Assembly: GCF_958298935.1 (NCBI RefSeq)
Contig: NC_084934.1
Location: forward strand, 188,501-252,500
Length of the DNA stretch: 64,000 nucleotides
Direction of reading: 5' to 3'
Source: Phragmites australis
Lineage: Eukaryota; Streptophyta; Magnoliopsida; Poales; Poaceae
Part shown: in pieces, positions 12,591 to 22,493 of the stretch
Numbering within the stretch: the stretch's first letter is position 1
How the letters are laid out: each line of letters begins with the position of its first letter
Program-made: the position numbers and the translations under genes
Notes under the pieces: model-generated
The model's database searches: none
Seen by the model: only the letters and a program-made list of their open reading frames with translations
Told to the model about the DNA's origin: nothing

Positions 12591-13325
12591 GGAGCTTGCC
12601 TCGTCTTCCTCTGGTGCAAGTGCCTTTTGCTCTTCTCTTTCATCGCCTGATCATCCCCATTTGTGCGTGGAACTTTTTCGATGAAATATCGTTATTTGAT
12701 TAGTGAGGTGGCGTTTTATTTGACGCTAGATCTTCTGTACCTGTGACATCACTAGGATTTTGTTGGGATAATCTAGTCCATGAGATGAGTTAGTTTCCAT
12801 ACTCACTACAAGATGGTGGTGATTTGAGGTAGCTTCACCCACTTGTATAGTGTAAACCATAGGCTTTGGAATTGGCGGCGCTGAGAAAAAAAAGAGATAT
12901 TATGTAGTTCTAGATTGAACTGAGAAAAAAGAGATTATGTAGTTCTAACAGTGAGCTGCGCTATTTTCTGTGTATGCAGCATGTATATTCAGAGTCTCCT
13001 TGGGCCTTGGCTTGTGCCGTTAACATAAGTGTGTAGCAATACATCCAATAGTTGATGTATTTATGTTTCGGAATTTCAATTTTCATTGCCAGTAAAATTC
13101 TAGCTTTTTGTGGATATAATTGATGCTCATGTGATGTACTAGCATTTTCACTTTGGTTATACATAACCGTAAGAAACATATTCACATGTATTTGTGGCCC
13201 TCCCTGACTACTGTTCATTGTGCTCGTTGTCACTTTTTCTTGACTGCGTCCCTTTGTTGCTCTCGTTTAGTATTAGCTTTGATTTCTCGAAATCTGTTAT
13301 TTATACTTCTTCTTTATCACTGTAG

Positions 13326-13500
13326 GTACATGGCTCTATTGGTTATCTCAATTATCGGTTACATTGCCATATTTTCTTTCTCAGGTCTTCTATTTCACTG
13401 GTTCACTCCATCCGGACATGACTGTGGACTAAACCTGTTCTTCATCGTCTTCACATTGATTCTTGTTTTTATGTTTGCTATTGTTGCCCGCCACCCAAAG
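13326..13500 (+). pseudogene. Captured SERINC/TMS membrane-protein exon
   Basis: A 175-nt exon is bounded by CACTGTAG| and |GTATTG splice sites. It encodes YMALLVISIIGYIAIFSFSG and LLFHWFTPSGHDCGLNLFFI, then hydrophobic residues up to AIVARHPK. The HWFTPSGHDCGLN signature is that of plant serine incorporator (SERINC/TMS1) proteins, multi-pass membrane proteins implicated in serine and phospholipid handling. Two transmembrane segments are visible. Only this one exon is recognisable, so it is a transduplicated fragment inside the Helitron. Confidence 0.8.
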
Positions 13501-14158
13501 GTATTGTCTTACTTGCCTTGTACTAATTTTGTCTATGTTTACTATTTGATTAATCCATAATGTGTTGCCCATGGTTGGACCATGATAAGTTAAACTCGAA
13601 TGTGCTTGTGCATTATTATATTTGCTATTCTATATGCTCTTTGGATTTATGTTAGAATTGAACTTATATACTGTTCTGTCCAAAAAAATATTGCTAATAC
13701 ATTTGTCACCTATCAGTTATATGATGAAAATTTTAGAACAATGTCTCTGTTTTTGATGCAATAGCATCATGATAGGATTGAGGATTGACATATTCTCATG
13801 TTTTACTTCCTAAATTAGGGTACTCTGCACACGGTAACAAGCACCTTAGTAGCTCTGTCTACACATGTTTGTATAGTGATGTAATGAAGGAGGTAATTAA
13901 ATGTGCAAAAACAATTTTACAATGATTCTCATGTTATTGTTTTCTAAGTTAGGGCACCTCGCACATGGTATGTATCACCTTAGTTGCTTTATCTGCACAT
14001 GTTTACGTGCTGGTGTAATCAACGAGACAACTAATGAGCAAAAACAATTTTACTATTTAACTGTATAAAATTGTTGAAGCATAATAGAAATTAAATCTCT
14101 TTTTTGTTGGTTTAGTTTTGGACTCCATATATTTGTTCTCTTTGATTTGATGTATAGA

Positions 14159-15324
14159 TGGGCTTTAACTCAACCTTAGACAATTTCGGAATATGAGAAA
14201 TTGAAGAAACAGTTGAAGCAAGATTTTGAGGACATGGTTTCTTGGTACTCTGGGTATTTTGTTGATGAACACATAAGTTCTTATACCACACTTGATATGG
14301 CAAAAATTACTTACAAGTAGGTGATTTGTACTGCATGATATCAGCTGATTTATTTAAAACTGTTTTCGAACTCATGATATCTGTGACTCTCTTTGTTGGT
14401 CAATTTGGCATGCCTTTGATGCAGGTAAGTTTGGATCATTGTTCTTCCTTGCCCAAGTGCCCTTTTCCATGGTTTCTGATTGTGCACTCATTTACCTGAT
14501 AGTTAGATAATATTGTAGTGATTTATGTACTGCTTTTTATATTGGGATTTGTTTTTACACTAGCAGGTTGAGTTTATGGCTCTATTAAGACATTGTTGAC
14601 ATTTTTTCCCCTAACCTTGACTAGGCTGCCATGAACAAAACTCCTGATGAAGCTAACAGCAGCAACCTTCTGTATGATCATCTTAATGAAAAAAAAGACG
14701 AGCTTTGGTTTGACTTTATTGCAGATACTGGCGATGGTGGAAACTCTACCTACGCTGTAACACGATTACTTGCTCAACCTTCTTTAGTCATAAAAGCAGA
14801 TGATTCGAGGCTTACATTTGCCCCATGGAGAAGTACTACTGATTGGTGGAGACCTTGCTTACATACTTGATCATAAAATTTTGTCCTCAAAAGTTTCCTT
14901 TTAACATTGATAACTAAATAACCAGTAAAACACATGTTTAAGTTCTTACAAGTTGGTATTCCAGCAACGGATGATATGATGTATAAATATTTTGTCAACT
15001 CATTAGTATGTATAAATATTTTGTCAGCTCATTAGTATCCTTTCAATTGTTATTTAGTTTACTTATATGGTTTGGAGTCTTATACTTTTATGAATCAATC
15101 CAAAGAAAGGGCGATTGCTCCTTTCCTTTTCACAAATATCCAAATCCATCTTCATTTTCGTATGAGTGGTGTTTTTTTTTTTTGTCCTTTTGAGTATGCT
15201 CTCCAGCTTCCTGCTTGGCATAAGCCCAAATATATAGCACTGAAGAAACCTGAAGTTCCTCTTGGAGTTTTTGAGCTCGGGCAATATTGTGGACCTCAAT
15301 GTTTTATGATTCTTGGAAACCATG
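14159..15324 (+). pseudogene. Captured plant metallophosphoesterase exons (calcineurin-like, membrane-type)
   Basis: Four consecutive exons of a plant membrane-anchored calcineurin-like phosphoesterase are readable. They are 14159 to about 14257 (SEYEKLKKQLKQDFEDMVSW), 14345-14424 (ADLFKTVFELMISVTLFVGQ), 14625 to about 14864 (LWFDFIADTGDGGNSTYAV ... LIGGDLAY) and about 15138-15324 (YPNPSSFSYE ... CPFEYALQ ... GPQCFMILGNH). GGDLAY and GNH are metal-binding motifs of the family. Damage includes an in-frame TAG before TISEYEKL, a one-base shift just before LPHGEVLLIGGDLAY, a lost donor after GGDLAY and a poly-T expansion near 15172-15184. The downstream catalytic part is absent. It is a dead fragment carried by the Helitron. 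Confidence 0.8.
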
Positions 15325-15560
15325 GTAACTATTGCCAATCTATAGATGTAGTACTAAAAGGACCTGATAGATGTAACAAAAATGCCCAGTCGAAAATGAC
15401 ATAATTTGCCCGAGTGACCGTGTGTCATTTGTGCCTTACAGAACATGAATTGTGTGCTGCAGGATAGCCTTATGTTGTAGCTCGTCGTATGGCACTCAGT
15501 CAACTATAATACCTCATAAAAATTTTCGGCTCTTGTTGCAACGCACGAACGCTCAATTAG

Positions 15561-16049
15561 TATAATACTTAATTGCAGATGTCTCGCGATGTTCTTTAAC
15601 TCTTTATACGAATGTACAATGTAGCTTTTGTGGGGTATTGAGTAGTTTGTAATATTTTTCTTAGGTTTTTGGCGCTTCCATGGAAGCCCCCAGCATGCAT
15701 TTGGATGTAAGAACCACTTATAACCTTTCAATAAAAGCAGGTTTTAACTTTTGTCAAAAAAAATGTCATGTCTAATTTCGAACTTGACTGTGTCAATACA
15801 CTTGTGCTGATGAATACATAGATATAAATCTTCGTTTTTCTTAATGACAAGTTCATGCATCCGGGAGCATGCATGAATGCATGAGTGGATTAACTGAACA
15901 GTAAAATAAACTAACACTACTCTTGCAACTAGGAAAATTGAGCAATACACCAATTTAAAGGGCCATTATGTTACTCCAGCCATAAGTTCACACTATTTAG
16001 CAGCTGCAAATGTTGTTTAAACTAAAAAATTGTCATGTATATATACACA
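15561..16049. other. Intergenic spacer between Helitron and CACTA element
   Basis: No gene or repeat with definable ends was recognised. A small palindromic CATGCATCCGGGAGCATGCATG-like tract occurs near 15853-15875. Confidence 0.5.
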
Positions 16050-17231
16050 CACTACCACAGAAAGGGTCATCCCTGCCCCTCTTTGACTGCCGGTTTGTAA
16101 GCTCCAAACGCACATAAAAAACCCAACCAGCAGAACCAACAATGATAGTGAATATCAATGCACTTGCTACCAACCAACAGTGATACATTAGTAACATGAA
16201 CCGACAGTGATATTACTTCATTAAAAAACGTGGCTTCAATAACCAATACTGATAATGGCTATCACTAGCAGTCATATTTACGAACCGGTAATGATACTAA
16301 AAAATCCGTACAACTTCCTACGCTCTTCTTCTCGGCTTCTCCCCAGCATCTTTAAAATCACACTCTAGCTCGATCGATCGCTATTGCTCGCTCTTGCTCA
16401 CTCAATCGCTCGCTCTTGCTCACTCAATCGCTCTCTTACACTCTCACCCTCTCCCTCCACCGCCGCCGCCACCGCTCCAACCATTGCCAGCGTGCGATGG
16501 ATCCGCGCGATGCTTCTCCCCCGCCAGCTACTTTGTCGCCACCTCCTCCACCACCTTCTCCAGCCATGCCTTCCACACCTGTGCCATTGTCTGACGAAGA
16601 GACAGAGGCCCCGCTGGCAAGGTCATCGGACAAGGAAGAAACCTACTCCGGTGACTCGACAGGGTCCCCCTTCGAGGACGACATGTGGGACTTCTTCCTT
16701 AACGAGCTGAAGGCGAAGAAGCCCCAGCCGAGCTCGGATGAAGAAGAGGAAGAGGAGGAGGAGGCCGGCGATGATGGTGGTGAAGGCAACGACAACGACA
16801 GCGAGGACGAGGATGACGATGGTGATGACGATGACTACTTCGTCGTCGTGGCCAACGGCTAGTAGACATCGTCGTTTAGGATTTTTTGTGTGTAGCCGTA
16901 CATATCTTTTGTTTTATGTACATTGATGGATTTAGTGAGTGAATTATAGATTAGTGTGATATAAAGCTCTAATTATAGAGATTAGTAATATAAATTCTGG
17001 TTAAATTATTGCCTGACTACTTAATTTGTTTTTCCTGGATTGAGTATCACTGTTGGCAGTTCATAGCTGGAACCGGTAGTGAGAAGTATACAAATCGGTA
17101 GCATAAGCTCATGATCTATCACTGCCGGTTCTGTAACCGGCAGTGATAATCATGGATTATCATTGCCGCGTTTAAAAATTGGTAGTAATGAAGTTTTTTA
17201 ACTGACAGTGATGATCTTTTCTGTAGTAGTG
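16050..17231 (+). mobile_element. Short CACTA transposon with 3-bp target duplication
   Basis: It starts CACTACCACAGAAAGGGTCA and ends GATGATCTTTTCTGTAGTAGTG, an imperfect inverted terminal repeat. The 3-bp direct repeat ACA flanks it (16047-16049 and 17232-17234), the target size of CACTA elements. Subterminal motifs of the type GCCGGTT / AACCGGCAGTGATA recur near both ends (16080-16290 and 17040-17215), in both orientations. At 1182 bp it is far too short for TNPA/TNPD-like transposases and carries one acidic open frame, so it is non-autonomous. Confidence 0.85.
16497..16862 (+). CDS. Acidic low-complexity protein inside the CACTA element
   Basis: This is a 121-codon frame with ATG at 16497 in a GCGATGG context; an in-frame upstream ATG at 16416 would lengthen it. 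It has a Pro/Ser-rich N-terminus, then TPVPLSDEETEAPLARSS, a short non-repetitive block FEDDMWDFFLNELKAKKPQP and a long Glu/Asp tail ending DDDYFVVVANG. No enzymatic domain is recognised, and the protein is predicted to be mostly disordered. It fills the element between the subterminal repeats and has exon-like GC content. It could be a captured host exon, an element-specific accessory protein or a fortuitous frame; I cannot tell which. Confidence 0.45.
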   Translation: MDPRDASPPPATLSPPPPPPSPAMPSTPVPLSDEETEAPLARSSDKEETYSGDSTGSPFEDDMWDFFLNELKAKKPQPSSDEEEEEEEEAGDDGGEGNDNDSEDEDDDGDDDDYFVVVANG

Positions 17232-18190
17232 ACACACATTGATTTGCTAGCTTATACAAGAAAATAACTGTAATCACTAAGAATAATCAAAACTTTGATC
17301 ATTAATAATGTAATATACTATACTTAATTATTTATATCTCCGCAGGCACCAATCAAAAACAAGTGGTGTCCTTAAATTTAAATTATTTTAACTTGCACCA
17401 CCAGTATCTTCATCAACATTTAGATTATTCATACGAAAATGACAACATGATTAGATTTTAGGAAAACATTTTTTAGTCATGGTGTTATAACTTTGTAAGG
17501 TTAATTATAAGAAGATATTACAATAAACAACCCCGTAGCAATCAGAGATGTTACCCCAGTTAAACTGTACGAACAATTAATCGCCAAATAATCCCTTCTT
17601 GGAAGATGTCTTTTCTTTTATAATGCTAAAAAACTTGACTCATGAGATTTTGCATCCAATGTTTATTACTCGTGTTATCGTGTGTGTGGTGTGTGTGTAT
17701 ATAGTAAGTTTTTTCTGTACTCCCAGGTGTATATATTCCTTCTCTATTAAGTGTTCAGAATGAATCATGTACATCTTAAAAAGTAGTATTTACATCTCAG
17801 AAAAAATATATACTTCACTTATAAAGAAGTATACACATCTTAGAAAATAGTATATATATATCTCAGAAAGTATATATATATATCTCAGAAAATAGTATAT
17901 ACTTCAGTTATAACGGGATCAACTATAAATTACTAGTTTTACTGTATATGTGTGTCTAGTGCCATGAGAGAAAACAATGCAAGTAACTGCAGTAGCAAGC
18001 ACTGGGCAGCAGTACTGAACAAAAGGAATAGCCAGCAGCTTGCTTGTGCCACTAGTACTGTAGTGCACCAAAGCAAGAGGCAGCAGTTGCCTCTCCCGAA
18101 ATTGAAATCAGCAACAAAACAAACTATACGCACCCACCAACACCTGAACAACCTACAGAGAAGACTTCTCTTCTACTACTGGTAAATTAC

Positions 18191-18233
<43 letters not shown>

Positions 18234-18406
18234 CTGGGATGCAAATCAAATGGAAGCATTTGTATATATGCATGTCACATCATCACATATAGCTAGTAGT
18301 ACGAAAACAACACCCTAGCTAGCACAGCCTTTCTCCAACTTGGCATGCGCTACTGATGACTTCTACTCGCAGCACTAGTGTAGTACCCATCAGGTAACTA
18401 GCAGCC
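17232..18406. other. AT-rich intergenic region and promoter side of the zinc-finger gene
   Basis: No gene was recognised. Between about 17770 and 17915 a degenerate repeat of ATCTCAGAAAATAGTATATA-type units occurs. A (TA)n tract of about 39 bp lies at 18193-18231, roughly 175 bp upstream of the zinc-finger start codon. A plausible 5' leader covers 18300-18406. Confidence 0.6.
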
Positions 18407-19219
18407 ATGGTGAACACCACCTCAATGGAGCAAATGACCAAGTACTACTGGGGTATGTTGAGCGCAAGGGCCGCCGCCGCTGGTACGACGACGACTACTA
18501 GCCTCAGGTCCTGGCCGCCTCCGGCGCATGGCAGCGGCGGTGATCCGTCATGGGAGGAGCTGGCGTTCGCGCGGGACGCCGCGGGGAACCTCGGCGGCTG
18601 CGTGTGGCCACCGCGCTCCTACACGTGCACCTTCTGCGGCCGAGAGTTCCGGTCCGCGCAGGCGCTCGGCGGCCACATGAACGTGCACCGCCGCGACCGG
18701 GCTCGCCTCCGGCAGTGCGCCTCCCTGGATCATCATGACGTCGTCCAGGTCCAGGACGCACACCAACAACAGTCAATCGCCCCTCAAGCTGATCATCTTC
18801 AGCACCAGCTTCGGCAACTGCAAGAAGCTCCCTTGTTCAGGGCCAAGGCAGTATTACTCTCTGGCCCTAAATCTACTAATTGTGATCATCAAGCTTGTAC
18901 TACTACTTCTCCTTCATACATATCAACCATCATCAAGGAGAGCAAGAACAAGATACCGGGGTGGAAAGAAGAAGCTCTAGAAAGATATGAGGAAGAGGAG
19001 GAGGAGACCATGGCGGAGAGGAGGAAGCGAAGGAGGGTCCATCAGCCGCCGGAGGCAGTGCTTCCGTTCTTCTTGCATCTGCCGCCGGTGCCATGTGACA
19101 GAGTTGAACATGATGCAAAGGTAACCAAAGTAATCACAAGCCCTAGCTCCAGTTCACCTCAGCTTGCGGGCCGGCAAGAAGTGGATCTGGAACTGAGGCT
19201 TGGGAATAGTCCTAACTAA
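18407..19219 (+). CDS. SUPERMAN-type single C2H2 zinc-finger repressor with EAR motif
   Basis: This is a single-exon gene of 270 codons; the ATG at 18407 is in good context (GCAGCCATGG). Residues 71-95 form one C2H2 finger (Cys74, Cys77, His90, His94) with the plant QALGGH signature, preceded by [11 protein letters not shown] and followed by [12 protein letters not shown], the SUPERMAN/RABBIT EARS-subfamily arrangement. A Glu run and a basic RRKRRR stretch (possible nuclear localisation signal) occur around residues 193-210. DLELRL at 260-265 is an EAR repression motif, as in SUPERMAN. Known members are nuclear DNA-binding repressors that set floral or meristem boundaries. The exact orthologue cannot be named from sequence alone. 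No disabling change is seen. Confidence 0.9.
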   Translation: MVNTTSMEQMTKYYWGMLSARAAAAGTTTTTSLRSWPPPAHGSGGDPSWEELAFARDAAGNLGGCVWPPRSYTCTFCGREFRSAQALGGHMNVHRRDRARLRQCASLDHHDVVQVQDAHQQQSIAPQADHLQHQLRQLQEAPLFRAKAVLLSGPKSTNCDHQACTTTSPSYISTIIKESKNKIPGWKEEALERYEEEEEETMAERRKRRRVHQPPEAVLPFFLHLPPVPCDRVEHDAKVTKVITSPSSSSPQLAGRQEVDLELRLGNSPN

Positions 19220-20082
19220 AGTTGCGTGAATGGATCCTTAATTGTCCAGTTTCATCTCTTCTCACCATCTGCCTGTGTGCGTACACAATTAAAACATCTG
19301 TTTGAGATCCTCGTGATTAGCAGGGAAAAATTTATCGGCGATAGAATTCCGATATTTCTATTTTATCGGTTGGGTCCGGTAAATTTCTTTTATCACCCAA
19401 ATTTTTTTTTTTTTAAATTCTCGCCTAGTGGCACACCAGTACATCACTACTGTTGTATTTTTAAATTTGTGATACTCTCTTATGTCTATATTATTATGTG
19501 TAGTTTTTTATGTTAAATGGTTTGGAGACAATCGGTGATATTTTCTAGAGAAATTGAGCCTTTTTTTTCTAAATTTTGGCCCAAAAAATTTGTCTGTCAC
19601 CGATAGAATTTTCGATAAATCTGAAAATCCCGTTTATCGGAGATCCCTGATAAATTTCTACTAGCAGTAAATAAAACCCTGGTGATTAGGGCTTTCCAGT
19701 TGGTCTTCCCCCTCTCTTCTCGATCGATTAATCTGTCTGTGGGTTTCTTTGGTCATCTTCTGTGTGATTGTTCTTGATTTGATATAATCAAAGCCGATAT
19801 GTCTTTGGCCAAAGGCCTCATTTCTCTACAAGTGTATGTTGATTGTCGAGTTCTACATATTGACATCAACATTTCAAGTGTTGCAATTTGTACACAATTG
19901 TTGTAAGAGATTGTAAGTTAATTGTCAAACTAATACAATATAAACAGTTTGTTGTATATATGATCACTAAATCCAAAAAATTGGTACTGTATGTACCTCT
20001 GATCCTCATAAATTCCCGACTACATAGTTCGATATGATCGGATTTGAAATTATAAACCTGTTGGTGCATGATTTGCTAATTA
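19220..20082. other. 3' flank of zinc-finger gene and intergenic DNA
   Basis: The first few hundred bases probably hold the 3' UTR. Between about 19327 and 19675 the motifs CGATAGAATT(C/T)(C/T)CGAT and TTTATCGG recur, suggesting a diverged duplicated repeat. No coding sequence was recognised. Confidence 0.5.
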
Positions 20083-20317
20083 CTCCCTTCAATCTAAAAT
20101 ATAAGTCGTTTTGATTTGTGTGTAAGAATTAAGAAAGGAGTAAGATGACCGTGCTACCCTTCAGTTAATGTGTCTTGTACACACTCTCCCCCACATTAAC
20201 TAGGTCAATTAAGTAATGGTAAAACAGTATGAAAATGTACCTTGAAAGTGTAGAATGACTTATATTTTGCACATAGTGAAAAACTCTAAAATGACTTATA
20301 TTTTGGATTGGCGGGAG
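20083..20317. mobile_element. Stowaway-type MITE
   Basis: It begins TA|CTCCCTTCAATCTAAAATAT and ends ATATTTTGGATTGGCGGGAG|TA, an imperfect inverted repeat beginning CTCCC, flanked by TA dinucleotides. This is the structure of Stowaway (Tc1/mariner-derived) MITEs. Length is 235 bp and there is no coding capacity. A second copy of the TIR-like motif (AATGACTTATATTTTG) near 20253-20270 suggests some internal rearrangement. Confidence 0.8.
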
Positions 20318-22305
20318 TATTGGATTTTTTTCACTTGCTTTTATGCTTTTCCTTCTGAATATATTGATTTCTGTCAAGATTTGCACTCATGGATCATTCA
20401 TGTACCATTATTTATGAATGCTCTAGGAACAAATAAAGAGGAGCTTGTAGAAAAGATTAAATGAAATTTGGAATTAAATAACAAGTGCCTATAAAATTAT
20501 TCCCGTTATTTGTCCAATAAGATATCCAATTTCTGCACTACATCATTTTCCAAAATATTGCTTCAGACAATAACTGTATCTTGCAATGCATTGGCATGCA
20601 GCTGGTGCTTGATTTCCCCAACCATAAGCAAGGTTGCTTCTTCTTTTAGGTCAGACCACAAGCAGACAGTAGATAGGGCAAGGTCGCCGTTTGTTCTTAT
20701 CTTATACACTATGTCTCTATGGGGTAAGGGCATTGCAAGAAATGTTTCTCCTTTATTAATCATATCAAGATATATTAGACTCATATAAAAAGGTGGGTAT
20801 ATATATATTTACAATGGTTTATAATTATAATATCATAGTACAATCATACTTATTAATGTATGCACATCATAATTTTTGCTATCTTCTCTTTTTTATATTC
20901 AGATCTCCAGTTATGAGGTTAATTTTGTGCGCATATTTTTTTCTGGCTTGTTTGGATGCATGGTCCTAGCCTCCGCTTGATCCATATATACATTGGACAG
21001 TGGGAAGGGGAAGTTTGTATTGATCAGATCAGTCGAGACAGAGGGAACAAAGCAACAACCGGGTGTTGATGATGCATGCTGCCACCATTGTCTTCTTTGT
21101 CTGGTCTGGTCTGCTCTGATCTGGAAGACAAAGAGCGCACACACACACACATATATATATGTATATATATATATAGTCTATTTTGCGCGTACCCTAGTTA
21201 CAACTAAAAAACTATCGGTTACAATCCGCTAGGTAGACTAGTTGTAACCGCACGTCCAGAAGTATATAATTGTAATACGATAAGCTAATGAGTTACAATC
21301 AATTATAATTAATATATATAAGGACTAGAGTTACGTTTTAAATTGTACTATGATTACAATCGTGTTCTTAAATTATACATCATTAGGTAAGGAATTTGTT
21401 AGAAGTTACGATCATCTATAATGTAATTGAAGTTTTTTTTATTTATATATGTTTGTAACTCACTATTGACAGATAGTAATTCTATTTTTTAAAATTATAA
21501 TTGAAAGTGTACGGAGAGATAAACTATAGTAAACATAGCTTAGAATATATATATCCGTGCGGAGAGAGAGCGCATATATATCGATCCGTGCAAGATGCAG
21601 TGCAGGGGGTCACAGTGCTTGCATTATTCCATGCATGGGGCATGGCAGTACGCACGTATATATCCACCTCGATCGCATGCGTTTGTCTGTGCTGGAATGT
21701 GTCAGTGGCATACATTGTGAGTGGGTGAGAACTGAGAATGCACCTTGTGACACATTTCTGAGATGCTAGCATGCTCTGCTGTGGTCGGGTCTGATCTTGG
21801 GTCTGGACCTTACAATACATACACAGGTATATGCTCTTAGATCTGTGTACATATATGCATTTATGTATACTCCAAAAAATTACCTCACTTGCTAGGTACG
21901 CAAGCACATCTACCTTACAAGAGAATCATTTACATAGAATCCATTAGTTCACTGAAATGTCAATATTTTTTAATTTCTCAGCAAAATTGAGTGGATTTGT
22001 CGAAACAAAATACCTTTATAAGACAAGTGACAATCGTGGCCCCAACGATGCTTTATTTGGTGCTTGACTTGTGAACAATTTAAATTGTATTCCATGAATG
22101 AAGCACATGTGCAGAATATTATCATAGCCCTCAGTATATTTGTGTGTGTGTGTCATTCCATTCTTCTTTCATTATTGGTTTGGTTAGGTAAACCCCTAGC
22201 TAGGGGCTGCTAGTTAATTTAATTAATTAATCAATCAATTGCTGGTTCTTAAATTCGTTCATGGTACCTACACAATGTTAACTTATTCGAGGCTAGCTTA
22301 AAAAT

Positions 22306-22361
<56 letters not shown>

Positions 22362-22493
22362 GAATTCAGTTCACTCACCCAATTGCTAGAAATATATATA
22401 CCTCCAACATGGTACGTACAAGAGCAGGAGACCGTAGTGGCCAAACTGTTTTGCTTCTACATGTTTTCTGCTAGAATATATCTAACCACACCA
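20318..22493. other. Intergenic, simple repeats only
   Basis: No gene was recognised. The region contains (AC)n(AT)n near 21138-21176, a stretch of repeated GTTACAAT/ATTGTAAC motifs at 21190-21430, and a (CT)n microsatellite at 22306-22358. Confidence 0.6.
22306..22358. repeat. (CT)n microsatellite
   Basis: An uninterrupted CT run of about 53 bp lies about 135 bp beyond the stop codon of the LpxK relic. Confidence 0.95.

Larger units (their letters stand above)
11585..15560 (+). mobile_element. Helitron (3976 bp) carrying captured gene fragments
   Basis: The left end is A|TCTCTACTACTTAAAAAATA, matching the 5' TCTMTACTA terminus of grass Helitrons. The right end is GTTGCAACGCACGAACGCTC followed by AATTAG|T, close to the 3' GTTGCAACGCACGGGC...CTAG|T terminus, with C to T at the first base of CTAG. 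The element lies between host A (11584) and T (15561), as Helitrons do, without a target duplication. No Rep/helicase is present, so it is non-autonomous. Exons of at least two unrelated host genes lie inside in the same orientation. Confidence 0.8.

Noticed and set aside
18504..18776. Minus-strand Arg/Gly-rich frames opposite the zinc-finger gene
   Set aside because: Shadow frames of a GC-rich exon.
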